The position numbers and the translations under genes were made by a program. From the NCBI RefSeq assembly GCF_026342835.1, contig NZ_JAPEMI010000001.1, positions 5,772,501-5,836,500 of the forward strand: a stretch of 64,000 bases of DNA, in the 5' to 3' direction. Shown here in pieces: positions 40,994-50,298 of this stretch. The notes under the pieces are model-generated. The model saw nothing but the letters and a program-made list of their open reading frames with translations. It was not told where the DNA came from and did no database searches. Within the stretch, counting starts at the first letter, position 1; each line of letters begins with the position of its first letter. Source of the DNA: Streptomyces sp. NBC_00154. GTDB lineage: Bacteria; Actinomycetota; Actinomycetes; Streptomycetales; Streptomycetaceae.

Positions 40994-42736
40994 GTGGCAG
41001 CACCGAAGAAGGGCCGAGGGCCGTCCGGCGGCCAGGGCAGGCCGGGGCGTGCCCTGGCTCTGATCCTGATCGCCATGGTCGCGCTCACCGGCGGGATGTT
41101 CTTGTCCGGTCACACCACGCCTCGGCTGGGTATTGACCTGGCGGGCGGCACGTCGATCACGCTCAAGGCGAAGAGCCAGCCCGGCAAGCCTGACGCGATC
41201 AACCCGACCAACATGGACACCGCGGTCAGCATCATCGAACGCCGTGTCAATGGTCTGGGTGTCTCGGAGGCCGAGGTCCAGACCCAGGGCCGGGACAACA
41301 TCATCGTCAACATCCCCAAGGGGACGAACTCGAAGCAGGCCCGGGAACAGGTCGGTACGACCGCCCAGCTCTACTTCCGGCCCGTGCTCACGGTTACCGC
41401 AGGCCAGGCCACGCCCACCGACACGGCCAGCCCCTCGGCATCCGGTTCGGCTAAGCCGAGCGCCTCGCCCAGCGACAAGGAGACGGCGTCCGGTTCGAAG
41501 GCCACCCCCTCGGCCGGCGCCACCACCCAGGGCCGCGCGGTCACCGGCGCCCTGACGAAGGACACGTCGCCCAGCCCCAGCGCCAGTGCCTCCGGCACGC
41601 CGAAGGCGTCCGCGAGCCCCTCGGCCTCGGTCGACCCGGCCACCGCCGAGCTCCAGAAGCGGTTCGCCGCTCTGGACTGCTCCACCAAGGCCGGCCGTGC
41701 GAAGGCCGGTGCCAACGCGAAGCCCACCGACACCACGATCGCGTGCAGCTCCGAGGGTGACGCCAAGTACGTCCTCGGCCCGGCCGAGGTCTCCGGTACG
41801 GACGTGGACAGCGCCAAGGCCACGATCGACCAGCAGCGCGGCATGTGGATCGTGCAGATGGACTTCACCGACAAGGGTTCGAAGAAGTTCCAGCAGATCA
41901 CCTCCAAGCTGTCCCAGCAGCAGTCGCCGATGAACCAGTTCGCCATCGCGCTCGACGGCGAGGTCGTCTCCGCGCCCCAGGTGAACGAGACGCTCAGCGG
42001 CAGCGCCGAGATCTCCGGCAGCTTCACCCAGCAGTCCGCCCAGGACCTGGCGAACGTGCTGTCGTACGGTGCGCTCCCGCTGTCCTTCGACGAGGACACG
42101 GTCACCACCGTCACCGCCGCGCTCGGCGGTGAGCAGCTCCAGGCGGGCCTGATCGCCGGTGCGATCGGTCTGGCCCTGGTCGTCATCTACCTGGTGGCCT
42201 ACTACCGCGGCCTTGCGCTCATCGCGCTCCTGAGCCTCCTGGTGTCCGGCGTCCTGACCTACACGCTCATGTCGCTGCTCGGCCCGGCCATCGGCTTCGC
42301 GCTGAACCTCCCCGCGGTCTGTGGTGCCATCGTGGCGATCGGTATCACCGCGGACTCGTTCATCGTGTACTTCGAACGCATCCGGGACGAGATCCGCGAC
42401 GGCCGCACACTGCGTCCGGCCGTCGAGCGCGCCTGGCCGCGCGCCCGGCGCACCATCCTGGTCTCCGACTTCGTGTCGTTCCTCGCCGCCGCGGTGCTCT
42501 TCATCGTCACCGTCGGCAAGGTCCAGGGCTTCGCCTTCACGCTGGGTCTCACCACCCTGCTCGACGTGGTCGTGGTGTTCCTCTTCACCAAGCCCGTCAT
42601 GACGCTGATGGCCCGTACGAAGTTCTTCTCCGGCGGTCATCCGTGGTCCGGCCTGGACCCGAAGCGGCTCGGCGCCAAGCCGCCGCTGCGCCGCACGCGT
42701 CGTGTCAACGCCCCCACCGACCCGAAGGAGGCGTGA
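40994..42736 (+). CDS. secD: Protein translocase subunit SecD
   Basis: 580 residues from GTG 40994. First helix near 17-35, then the large extracytoplasmic P1 domain. Residues about 135-210 are an Ser/Ala/Pro/Thr-rich low-complexity insertion (ASPSASGSAKPSASPSDKET and similar), after which the conserved P1 second half (RGMWIVQMDFTDKGSKKFQQ), then five C-terminal helices with LVVIYLVAYYRGL and ITADSFIVYFERIRDEIRDG. It uses the proton-motive force to pull preproteins through SecYEG. secF starts one base after its stop. Confidence 0.95.
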   Translation: MAAPKKGRGPSGGQGRPGRALALILIAMVALTGGMFLSGHTTPRLGIDLAGGTSITLKAKSQPGKPDAINPTNMDTAVSIIERRVNGLGVSEAEVQTQGRDNIIVNIPKGTNSKQAREQVGTTAQLYFRPVLTVTAGQATPTDTASPSASGSAKPSASPSDKETASGSKATPSAGATTQGRAVTGALTKDTSPSPSASASGTPKASASPSASVDPATAELQKRFAALDCSTKAGRAKAGANAKPTDTTIACSSEGDAKYVLGPAEVSGTDVDSAKATIDQQRGMWIVQMDFTDKGSKKFQQITSKLSQQQSPMNQFAIALDGEVVSAPQVNETLSGSAEISGSFTQQSAQDLANVLSYGALPLSFDEDTVTTVTAALGGEQLQAGLIAGAIGLALVVIYLVAYYRGLALIALLSLLVSGVLTYTLMSLLGPAIGFALNLPAVCGAIVAIGITADSFIVYFERIRDEIRDGRTLRPAVERAWPRARRTILVSDFVSFLAAAVLFIVTVGKVQGFAFTLGLTTLLDVVVVFLFTKPVMTLMARTKFFSGGHPWSGLDPKRLGAKPPLRRTRRVNAPTDPKEA

Positions 42737-42737
42737 G

Positions 42738-43838
42738 ATGTCGCGACTCGGCAGTCTCGGCTCCCGGCTCTACCGCGGCGAGGTCGGTTACGACTTCATC
42801 GGCAAGCGCAAGATCTGGTACGGCATCTCGATCCTGATCACCATCACGGCTGTCGTGGCCCTGGCGGTCAGCGGCCTCAACATGGGGATCGAGTTCAAGG
42901 GCGGCGCGGTCTTCACCACTCCGTCGACCAGTGCCTCGGTCGCCCAGGCGGAGGAGTCCGCGGTCTCCGCCTCCGGCCACCAGGCGATCGTCCAGAAGCT
43001 CGGCAACGGCGGTCTGCGTATTCAGATCACCGAAGTCGACCTGGCGAAGTCCGACGCGATCAAGGCGGAGCTCTCCAAGGACCTCAAGGTTCCCGAGGAG
43101 AAGATCAACGCCGACCTGGTCGGCCCCAGCTGGGGTGAGCAGATCGCCAACAAGGCCTGGACCGGCCTCGGCATCTTCATGATCCTCGTGGTGATCTACC
43201 TCGCCATCGCGTTCGAGTGGCGGATGGCGATCGCGGCCCTGGTCGCGCTGATCCACGACATCACGATCACGGTGGGTATCTACGCCCTGGTCGGCTTCGA
43301 GGTCACTCCGGGCACCGTGATCGGTCTGCTGACCATCCTCGGTTACTCCTTGTACGACACGGTCGTCGTCTTCGACAGCCTCAAGGAGGGCACGAAGGGG
43401 ATCACCAAGCAGACCCGGTGGACGTACAGCGAGATCGCCAACCGCTCGATCAACGGCACGCTGGTCCGTTCCATCAACACCACCGTCGTGGCGCTGCTGC
43501 CGGTCGCCGGTCTGCTGTTCATCGGTGGCGGTGTCCTCGGCGCCGGCATGCTGAACGACATCTCGCTGTCGCTCTTCGTCGGCCTCGCCGCCGGTGCGTA
43601 CTCCTCGATCTTCATCGCCACCCCGCTGGTCGCCGACCTCAAGGAACGCGAGCCGCAGATGAAGGCCCTGAAGAAGCGGATCCTCGCCAAGCGCGCGGCA
43701 GCCGCCGCCAAGGGCGAGTCGGCCGAGGACGAGCAGTCGTACGACGACGACGTCCCCGTGGACGCGGCACCCACCGCTGCGGTGGTCGGTCAGCGCCAGC
43801 AGCCCAGGGGCCACGGCCGGACCCCGGGGAAGCGCTGA
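42738..43838 (+). CDS. secF: Protein translocase subunit SecF
   Basis: 366 residues from ATG 42738. Six helices: first around IWYGISILITITAVVALAVS, then the P4 domain, and the conserved LIHDITITVGIYALVGFEVTPGTVIGLLTILGYSLYDTVVVFDSLKEG. The C terminus is basic. It pairs with SecD as the proton-driven export motor. Its stop (TGA) shares an A with the ATG of apt. It may start as ATG 42738 or a few codons upstream; the former has GGAGGCG. Confidence 0.95.
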   Translation: MSRLGSLGSRLYRGEVGYDFIGKRKIWYGISILITITAVVALAVSGLNMGIEFKGGAVFTTPSTSASVAQAEESAVSASGHQAIVQKLGNGGLRIQITEVDLAKSDAIKAELSKDLKVPEEKINADLVGPSWGEQIANKAWTGLGIFMILVVIYLAIAFEWRMAIAALVALIHDITITVGIYALVGFEVTPGTVIGLLTILGYSLYDTVVVFDSLKEGTKGITKQTRWTYSEIANRSINGTLVRSINTTVVALLPVAGLLFIGGGVLGAGMLNDISLSLFVGLAAGAYSSIFIATPLVADLKEREPQMKALKKRILAKRAAAAAKGESAEDEQSYDDDVPVDAAPTAAVVGQRQQPRGHGRTPGKR

Positions 43839-44389
43839 TGACCAGCACCACCGAGAGCATCAGGGAACTGCTGCTCAGCCGGATCCGTGATGTGGCGGAC
43901 TACCCGAAGCCGGGGGTGATGTTCAAGGACATCACCCCGCTGCTCGCGGACCCGGTGGCGTTCACGGCTCTCACCGACTCCCTCGCGGAGCTGTGCGTCC
44001 GGCACGGCGCCACGAAGATCGTGGGTCTGGAGGCGCGCGGCTTCATCCTGGCCGCGCCGGTCGCGGTCCGGGCCGGGCTCGGGTTCGTACCCGTCCGCAA
44101 GGCCGGGAAGCTGCCCGGAGCCACGCTCAGCCAGGCGTACGAGCTGGAGTACGGCACCGCGGAGATCGAGATCCACGCCGAGGACCTCGCCCCCGACGAC
44201 CGGATCATGGTGATCGACGACGTCCTCGCCACCGGCGGCACCGCCGAGGCCTCGCTGGAGCTGATCCGTCGGGCCGGTGCCCAGGTCGCGGGCGTCGCGG
44301 TCCTCATGGAGCTCGGCTTTCTCGCCGGCCGGGCCCGGCTGGAGCCGGGGCTCGCGGGTGCCCCGCTGGAGGCTCTGATCACGATCTGA
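43838..44389 (+). CDS. apt: Adenine phosphoribosyltransferase
   Basis: 183 residues. PRPP-binding motif VIDDVLATGGTAEA at about 125-138 and the conserved YPKPGVMFKDITPLL and LEARGFILAAPVA segments identify the type I phosphoribosyltransferase that converts adenine and PRPP to AMP. One-base TGATG overlap with secF. Its placement between sec genes and relA is the usual actinobacterial order; a terminator follows at 44441-44472. Confidence 0.95.
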   Translation: MTSTTESIRELLLSRIRDVADYPKPGVMFKDITPLLADPVAFTALTDSLAELCVRHGATKIVGLEARGFILAAPVAVRAGLGFVPVRKAGKLPGATLSQAYELEYGTAEIEIHAEDLAPDDRIMVIDDVLATGGTAEASLELIRRAGAQVAGVAVLMELGFLAGRARLEPGLAGAPLEALITI

Positions 44390-44440
44390 GCGTCGCCCGC
44401 GGTAGCGGACCGTACGCGGACGGCACAATCGCACACACAG

Positions 44441-44472
44441 GACGGGCGCCCGGGAACAGCCGGGTGCCCGTC
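44441..44472 (+). terminator. Terminator after the yajC-secD-secF-apt operon
   Basis: A 13-bp stem GACGGGCGCCCGG / CCGGGTGCCCGTC (one G:U pair) with a six-base loop. Streptomyces relA is known to have its own promoters, which should lie in the rest of the 180-base gap. Confidence 0.75.
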
Positions 44473-44569
44473 CCGCGTTGTGAAAGGTCTCACCGTCCCC
44501 GGGGGAGCTCCGGCCGCAGGGTCGATACGATGGCCTTTCCGGGAGTCCGGATCCGCACGAGGAGCGCTC

Positions 44570-47137
44570 TTGCCAGACGAGGCCCAGCCAGTCGCCGCCC
44601 CGCAGCCCGACAAGCCCGCGGCGGTCCCAGCCACGCCCGAGAAGAAGCAGCCCGTGGCGAAGGAGAAGCCGAAGCCCCCGGCCCCCGAACCCGTGCGCAG
44701 CGCGGCGCAGGCGCCCGTCAAGGCGAACGGGTCCGCCGCCGACCGGCCGGCCCCGGCCTCGCCGGCGCCGACAGCGCCGAAGCCCCCGGCCAAGCCCGCC
44801 GTCAAGCCCGTGGCTCCGGCCGGCGCCGTGGCTCGTTCCGGCGGTTCCTCCAACCGGGTACGGGCCAGGCTCGCCCGGCTCGGGGTGCAGCGCTCCAGCC
44901 CGTACAACCCGGTCCTCGAACCGCTGCTGCGTGCCGTCCGCAGCAACGACCCCAAGATCGAGACGTCCACGCTGCGTCAGATCGAGCGCGCCTACCAGGT
45001 CGCCGAGCGCTGGCACCGCGGCCAGAAGCGCAAGAGCGGCGACCCGTACATCACGCACCCGCTCGCCGTCACGACGATCCTCGCCGAACTCGGCATGGAC
45101 CCGGCGACGCTGATGGCGGGCCTGCTGCACGACACGGTCGAGGACACCGAGTACGGCCTCGACACGCTGCGCCGCGACTTCGGCGACCAGGTGGCGCTGC
45201 TCGTCGACGGCGTGACCAAGCTCGACAAGGTCAAGTTCGGCGAGGCGGCGCAGGCCGAGACCGTACGCAAGATGGTCGTCGCCATGGCGAAGGACCCCCG
45301 GGTCCTCGTCATCAAGCTCGCCGACCGGCTGCACAACATGCGCACCATGCGCTATCTCAAGCGGGAGAAGCAGGAGAAGAAGGCCCGCGAGACGCTGGAG
45401 ATCTACGCGCCCCTGGCACACCGGCTGGGCATGAACACCATCAAGTGGGAACTGGAGGACCTCGCCTTCGCGATCCTCTACCCCAAGATGTACGACGAGA
45501 TCGTCCGTCTCGTCGCCGAGCGGGCGCCCAAGCGCGACGAGTACCTCGCCATAGTGACCGACGAGGTCCAGGCCGACCTGCGCGCAGCCCGGATCAAGGC
45601 CACCGTCACCGGACGCCCGAAGCACTACTACAGCGTCTACCAGAAGATGATCGTGCGGGGCCGGGACTTCGCCGAGATCTACGACCTGGTGGGCATCCGC
45701 GTCCTCGTCGACACCGTCCGCGACTGTTATGCCGCACTCGGCACCGTGCACGCGCGATGGAATCCGGTCCCCGGCCGGTTCAAGGACTACATCGCGATGC
45801 CCAAGTTCAACATGTACCAGTCGCTGCACACCACGGTGATCGGTCCCAGCGGCAAGCCGGTCGAGCTGCAGATCCGCACCTTCGACATGCACCGCCGCGC
45901 CGAGTACGGCATCGCCGCCCACTGGAAGTACAAGCAGGAGGCCGTCGCGGGCGCCTCCAAGGTCCGTACCGACGTGCCGAAGAACACCGGCCGCGGCCAG
46001 GACACCGTCAACGACATGGCGTGGCTGCGCCAGCTCCTGGACTGGCAGAAGGAGACCGAGGACCCCAGCGAGTTCCTGGACTCGCTGCGCTTCGACCTCT
46101 CCCGCAACGAGGTCTTCGTCTTCACGCCCAAGGGCGACGTCATAGCGCTCCCCGCGGGTGCGACACCGGTCGACTTCGCGTACGCCGTGCACACGGAGGT
46201 CGGCCACCGGACCATAGGAGCACGGGTCAACGGGCGGCTCGTACCGCTCGAATCGACCCTCGACAACGGCGACCTGGTGGAGGTCTTCACCTCCAAGGCG
46301 GCCGGCGCGGGACCGTCCCGGGACTGGCTCGGCTTCGTCAAGTCGCCGCGTGCCCGGAACAAGATCCGCGCATGGTTCTCCAAGGAGCGCCGCGACGAGG
46401 CGATCGAGCAGGGCAAGGACGCCATCGCGCGTGCCATGCGCAAGCAGAACCTGCCGATCCAGCGGATCCTGACCGGGGACTCGCTGGTCACGCTCGCCCA
46501 CGAGATGCGCTACCCCGACATCTCGTCGCTCTATGCGGCGATCGGCGAGGGCCATGTCGCGGCCGCGGGCGTCGTGCAGAAGCTGGTGCAGGCGCTCGGC
46601 GGGGAGGACGCCGCCAACGAGGATCTCGCGGAGAGCACGCCGCCGTCCCGCAGCCGCCACAAGCGCCGCTCCAACACCGATCCGGGTGTGGTCGTCAAGG
46701 GCGTCGAGGACGTCTGGGTCAAACTGGCCCGCTGCTGTACGCCCGTACCCGGCGACCCGATCATCGGCTTCGTCACCCGCGGCAGCGGCGTCTCCGTGCA
46801 CCGCGCCGACTGCGTCAACGTCGACTCGCTGTCGCAGCAGCCGGAGCGGATCCTCGAGGTCGAATGGGCACCCACCCAGTCCTCGGTCTTCCTGGTCGCC
46901 ATCCAGGTCGAGGCACTCGACCGGTCGCGGCTGCTCTCGGACGTCACACGCATCCTGTCCGACCAGCACGTCAACATCCTGTCCGCAGCCGTGCAGACCT
47001 CGCGGGACCGGGTGGCCACCTCGCGCTTCACCTTCGAGATGGGCGACCCGAAGCACCTCGGACACGTCCTGAAGGCCGTACGGGGCGTGGAGGGCGTCTA
47101 CGACGTCTACCGGGTGACCTCGGCCCGCAGGCCGTAA
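44570..47137 (+). CDS. relA: (p)ppGpp synthetase/hydrolase RelA
   Basis: 855 residues beginning at TTG 44570 (LPDEAQPVAAPQ), because GAGGAG lies at 44559-44564 with five-base spacing; it agrees with my recollection of the start in Streptomyces RelA. After a Pro/Ala/Lys-rich head come the HD hydrolase domain (HDTVED at 187-192), the synthetase domain (RFKDYIAMPKFNMYQSLHTT near 403-420), TGS (LPAGATPVDFAYAVHTEVGH), a Zn-finger type region and a C-terminal ACT domain. All catalytic motifs are kept, so it is bifunctional. It makes ppGpp on amino-acid starvation and controls antibiotic production in Streptomyces. Confidence 0.95.
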   Translation: MPDEAQPVAAPQPDKPAAVPATPEKKQPVAKEKPKPPAPEPVRSAAQAPVKANGSAADRPAPASPAPTAPKPPAKPAVKPVAPAGAVARSGGSSNRVRARLARLGVQRSSPYNPVLEPLLRAVRSNDPKIETSTLRQIERAYQVAERWHRGQKRKSGDPYITHPLAVTTILAELGMDPATLMAGLLHDTVEDTEYGLDTLRRDFGDQVALLVDGVTKLDKVKFGEAAQAETVRKMVVAMAKDPRVLVIKLADRLHNMRTMRYLKREKQEKKARETLEIYAPLAHRLGMNTIKWELEDLAFAILYPKMYDEIVRLVAERAPKRDEYLAIVTDEVQADLRAARIKATVTGRPKHYYSVYQKMIVRGRDFAEIYDLVGIRVLVDTVRDCYAALGTVHARWNPVPGRFKDYIAMPKFNMYQSLHTTVIGPSGKPVELQIRTFDMHRRAEYGIAAHWKYKQEAVAGASKVRTDVPKNTGRGQDTVNDMAWLRQLLDWQKETEDPSEFLDSLRFDLSRNEVFVFTPKGDVIALPAGATPVDFAYAVHTEVGHRTIGARVNGRLVPLESTLDNGDLVEVFTSKAAGAGPSRDWLGFVKSPRARNKIRAWFSKERRDEAIEQGKDAIARAMRKQNLPIQRILTGDSLVTLAHEMRYPDISSLYAAIGEGHVAAAGVVQKLVQALGGEDAANEDLAESTPPSRSRHKRRSNTDPGVVVKGVEDVWVKLARCCTPVPGDPIIGFVTRGSGVSVHRADCVNVDSLSQQPERILEVEWAPTQSSVFLVAIQVEALDRSRLLSDVTRILSDQHVNILSAAVQTSRDRVATSRFTFEMGDPKHLGHVLKAVRGVEGVYDVYRVTSARRP

Positions 47138-47149
47138 GCGCACCCCGCA

Positions 47150-47202
47150 CACACAAGGAAGGGGCTCCCGTACGTCACGTACGGGAGCCCCTTCCTTGTG
47201 TG
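47150..47202. terminator. Very strong bidirectional terminator between relA and DUF349 gene
   Basis: A perfect 26-bp stem with a one-base nominal loop (C47176), centred on TACGT-C-ACGTA. It begins 13 bases after relA stop and ends 12 before the convergent stop at 47214. Longest stem in the window. Confidence 0.85.
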
Positions 47203-47213
47203 CGGTGTCCTGC

Positions 47214-48443
47214 TCAGCCGCCGAACTCCTCCAGGCCCTTCAGCGCCTGGTCCAGCAGTGCCTGGCGGCCCTCCAGCTCACGGGCCAGCTTGTCGGCCCG
47301 GGCGTTGTTGCCCGCGGCGCGCGCCGTGTCGATCTGCGTACGCAGCTTGTCCACGGCAGCCTGCAGCTGACCGGTCAGACCCTCGGCGCGCGCACGCGCC
47401 TCCGGGTTCGTCCGGCGCCACTCGGACTCCTCGGCCTCCTGGAGCGCCCGCTCCACCGCCTGCATCCGCCCCTCGATCTTCGGGCGGGCGTCACGCGGCA
47501 CATGGCCGATGGCCTCCCAGCGCTCGTTGATGGCACGGAACGCGGCCCTCGCCGCCTTCAGGTCCTTCACCGGCACCAGCTTCTCGGCCTCGACCGCGAG
47601 CTCCTCCTTCAGCTTGAGGTTCTCGCCCTGCTCGGCGTCCCGCTCGGCGAAGACCTCGCTGCGGGCGGCGAAGAAGACGTCCTGCGCACCGCGGAAGCGG
47701 TTCCACAGATCGTCCTCCGCCTCGCGCTGGGCGCGGCCCGCCGCCTTCCACTCCGTCATGAGATCGCGGTAGCGCGCGGCCGTGGTCCCCCAGTCGGTGG
47801 AACCGGACAGCGCCTCGGCCTCGACGACCAGCTTCTCCTTGGCCTTGCGGGCCTCCTCGCGCTGGGCGTCCAGCGAGGCGAAGTGCGCCTTGCGGCGCTT
47901 GGAGAACGCCGAGCGCGCGTGTGAGAAGCGGTGCCACAGCTCGTCGTCCGACTTGCGGTCGAGCCGCGGCAGGCCCTTCCACGTGTCGACGAGCGCCCGC
48001 AGCCGCTCGCCCGCGGAGCGCCACTGCTCGCTCTGCGCCAGCTCCTCGGCCTCGACGACCAGCGCCTCCTTGGCGTGCTTCGCCTCGTCGGTCTGCTTCG
48101 CCTTCTGGACCTTGCGCTCCTCGCGGCGGGACTCGACCGTCGCGACCAGCGCGTCAAGGCGCTTCCGCAATGCGTCGAGATCACCGACCGCGTGATGCTC
48201 GTCGACCTGCTGACGCAGATGCTCGATGGCGGTCGTTGCGTCCTTCGCCGACAGGTCGGTGGTCTTCACCCGCCGTTCGAGGAGGCCGATCTCGACCACG
48301 ATGCCCTCGTACTTGCGCTCGAAGTAGGCCAGAGCCTCCTCGGGTGAGCCAGCCTGCCACGATCCGACGACCTGCTCGCCATCGGCTGTACGCACGTACA
48401 CGGTGCCCGTCTCGTCGACGCGGCCCCACGGGTCGCTGCTCAC
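47214..48443 (-). CDS. DUF349 coiled-coil protein
   Basis: 409 residues from GTG 48443 behind GGAGGAGG. After an N-terminal ~60-residue domain (SSDPWGRVDETGTVYVRTADGEQVVG) come at least three DUF349-type helical repeats: AEELAQSEQWRSAGERLRALVDTWKGL, LSGSTDWGTTAARYRDLMTEWKAAGR and LVPVKDLKAARAAFRAINERWEAIG, and then a coiled-coil tail. Lys/Glu/Ala-rich throughout. Function in Streptomyces is unknown; a nucleoid or RNA association has been proposed for DUF349 proteins in other bacteria. Convergent with relA. Confidence 0.85.
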   Translation of the reverse strand: MSSDPWGRVDETGTVYVRTADGEQVVGSWQAGSPEEALAYFERKYEGIVVEIGLLERRVKTTDLSAKDATTAIEHLRQQVDEHHAVGDLDALRKRLDALVATVESRREERKVQKAKQTDEAKHAKEALVVEAEELAQSEQWRSAGERLRALVDTWKGLPRLDRKSDDELWHRFSHARSAFSKRRKAHFASLDAQREEARKAKEKLVVEAEALSGSTDWGTTAARYRDLMTEWKAAGRAQREAEDDLWNRFRGAQDVFFAARSEVFAERDAEQGENLKLKEELAVEAEKLVPVKDLKAARAAFRAINERWEAIGHVPRDARPKIEGRMQAVERALQEAEESEWRRTNPEARARAEGLTGQLQAAVDKLRTQIDTARAAGNNARADKLARELEGRQALLDQALKGLEEFGG

Positions 48444-48646
48444 AGCGCCTCCTCCACCTGATGCCTGTGAGAGGGTTCGCCCCCCTGGCATCGTCCACAG
48501 TTTCCTGGGGCGGGCTGCGCGCCCGCCCTGCACAACGCCAATCTAGGCGACCGGCCGCCCGGCTGTCCGCACTCAGCGCGGCCGAATTCTTCGGCCCGCA
48601 CCCCGGCGGCCGGACCGGACTCGCCGGGCCGGCCGCCCCGGTCGGC

Positions 48647-49438
48647 TCAGGCCTTGTCGACGGCCGCCTTCGAGATGGTGACGGCCTTCTTCGGGGCACC
48701 GTCGGCCGCGCCACCGGTGACACCGGCGGTCCCGACCGCCTTCACGGCCTTCAGCGAGGCGGCGTCCATCGTGCCGAACGGCGTGTAGCTCGGCGGCAGT
48801 TTGCTGTCCTTGTACACCAGGAAGAACTGGCTGCCGCCGGTGTGCGCCTGACCGGTGTTGGCCATCGCCACCGTGCCCGCCGGGTACGTCACCGTGCCGT
48901 CCTTGCCCGCCTTGCCCAGCGCGGTCAGGTTCTCGTCCGGGATCGTGTAGCCCGGGCCGCCCGTGCCGTCGCCCTTGGGGTCACCGCACTGCAGGACGAA
49001 AATGCCCTGCGTGGTGAGGCGGTGACACTTCGTACCGTCGAAGAAGCCCTTGTCCGCGAGCGACTTGAACGAGTTCGTCGTGTGCGGGGTCTTCGCCGCA
49101 TCCATCGTGAACGCGATGTCGCCCTGGCTCGTCTTGAGCGACATCGTGTACTTCGACTTTTTGTCGATCTTCATCGCGGGCTCGGGCGCACTGCTCTGGC
49201 TCGCCGAGGGCGAGGGCGAGGGGGACGGGCTGGTGCTCGACGCCGCGTCGTTCTTGTCCTTGTCGTCGCCGCCGAGGGAGACGAACGCGGTGACTCCCAC
49301 GACCGCCACCACGGCCAGCGCGGACGCGATGACGACGGTGAGTCGCCTGGTCCTGCGGCGGGCCTCCTCCCGGCGCTGCTGCTGCCGCTCGAACTTCTCC
49401 CTGGCGAGCTGCCGCCGCCGCTGATCGCTGCTGACCAC
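48647..49438 (-). CDS. Cyclophilin-type peptidyl-prolyl cis-trans isomerase, membrane-anchored
   Basis: 263 residues from GTG 49438 (AAGGAGA upstream). A basic N terminus and a helix (LTVVIASALAVVAVVGVTAFVSL, about 32-54) anchor it to the membrane; a Ser/Pro-rich linker follows, then a cyclophilin domain with GFFDGTKCHRLT, FVLQCGDPKGDGTGGPGY, GTVAMANTGQAHTGGSQFFL. The catalytic Arg and FxxQ/E region are recognisable. It probably folds secreted proteins outside the membrane. Lies between the DUF349 gene and the divergent metallo-hydrolase. Confidence 0.9.
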   Translation of the reverse strand: MVSSDQRRRQLAREKFERQQQRREEARRRTRRLTVVIASALAVVAVVGVTAFVSLGGDDKDKNDAASSTSPSPSPSPSASQSSAPEPAMKIDKKSKYTMSLKTSQGDIAFTMDAAKTPHTTNSFKSLADKGFFDGTKCHRLTTQGIFVLQCGDPKGDGTGGPGYTIPDENLTALGKAGKDGTVTYPAGTVAMANTGQAHTGGSQFFLVYKDSKLPPSYTPFGTMDAASLKAVKAVGTAGVTGGAADGAPKKAVTISKAAVDKA

Positions 49439-49597
49439 CGGGTGATCTCCTTGTACGTCGTGTGATCGGGCCTGGGTTGCCCCGTACCGTATATGGGTTA
49501 GCTGTGGAATGAGGAGCGCCGGTAGGCTCTGAACTGCCGCGACCTTCTCAGCCGCAGTCGGCCGCACCCCTCCGTCGGACGACCATTAAGGACGATC

Positions 49598-50284
49598 GTG
49601 CTCATTGCCGGGTTCCCCGCCGGGGCCTGGGGGACCAATTGCTATGTGGTCGCCCCCGCCGCCGGTGAGGAGTGCGTGATCATCGACCCGGGCCACCAGG
49701 CCACCCAGGGAGTCGAGGACGCGCTGAAGAAGCATCGGCTGAAGCCCGTCGCCGTAGTGCTCACCCACGGGCACATCGACCATGTCGCCTCGGTCGTCCC
49801 GGTGTGCGGCGCGCACGATGTCCCCGCCTGGATCCACCCCGAGGACCGGTACATGATGAGCGACCCGGAGAAGGCCCTCGGCCGCTCCATCGGGATGCCG
49901 CTCATGGGCGAGCTGACGGTGGGGGAGCCGGACGACGTCAAGGAGCTGACCGACGGTGCCCAGCTGCTGCTGGCCGGTCTGGAGTTCGGTGTCGCGCATG
50001 CGCCCGGCCATACCAAGGGGTCGGTGACGTTCAGGATGCCTGAGGCCGCGGATGTTCCGCAGGTCCTCTTCTCGGGCGACCTGCTCTTCGCCGGCTCCGT
50101 CGGACGTACCGACCTGCCCGGCGGCGACCACGCCGAGCTGCTCGAGTCGCTGGCCCGTGTGTGCCTGCCGCTCGACGACTCGACCGTGGTGCTGTCCGGC
50201 CACGGCCCCCAGACGACCATCGGCCGCGAGCGCGCCTCGAACCCGTATCTGCACGGGCTGGCCGCGCCCCGACGAGGAATGTGA
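49598..50284 (+). CDS. Metallo-beta-lactamase-fold hydrolase (glyoxalase II-like)
   Basis: 228 residues from GTG 49598. The zinc-binding signature H57-G-H59-I-D61-H62 (THGHIDH) is present, with HAPGHTKGSVTF and FSGDLLFAGSVGRTDLPGGD downstream supplying the remaining ligands. The overall pattern is of hydroxyacylglutathione-hydrolase-like proteins that act on thioesters; with actinobacteria lacking glutathione, a mycothiol or other thioester is more plausible but unproven. hisS follows 14 bases later. Confidence 0.85.
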   Translation: MLIAGFPAGAWGTNCYVVAPAAGEECVIIDPGHQATQGVEDALKKHRLKPVAVVLTHGHIDHVASVVPVCGAHDVPAWIHPEDRYMMSDPEKALGRSIGMPLMGELTVGEPDDVKELTDGAQLLLAGLEFGVAHAPGHTKGSVTFRMPEAADVPQVLFSGDLLFAGSVGRTDLPGGDHAELLESLARVCLPLDDSTVVLSGHGPQTTIGRERASNPYLHGLAAPRRGM

Positions 50285-50298
50285 CGAGAGTTAGAACC

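Noticed and set aside
43790..47152. 1120-residue open frame on the minus strand
   Set aside because: It is the antisense shadow of secF, apt and relA: GC-rich third positions keep the opposite frame open. Sense genes match known families throughout.
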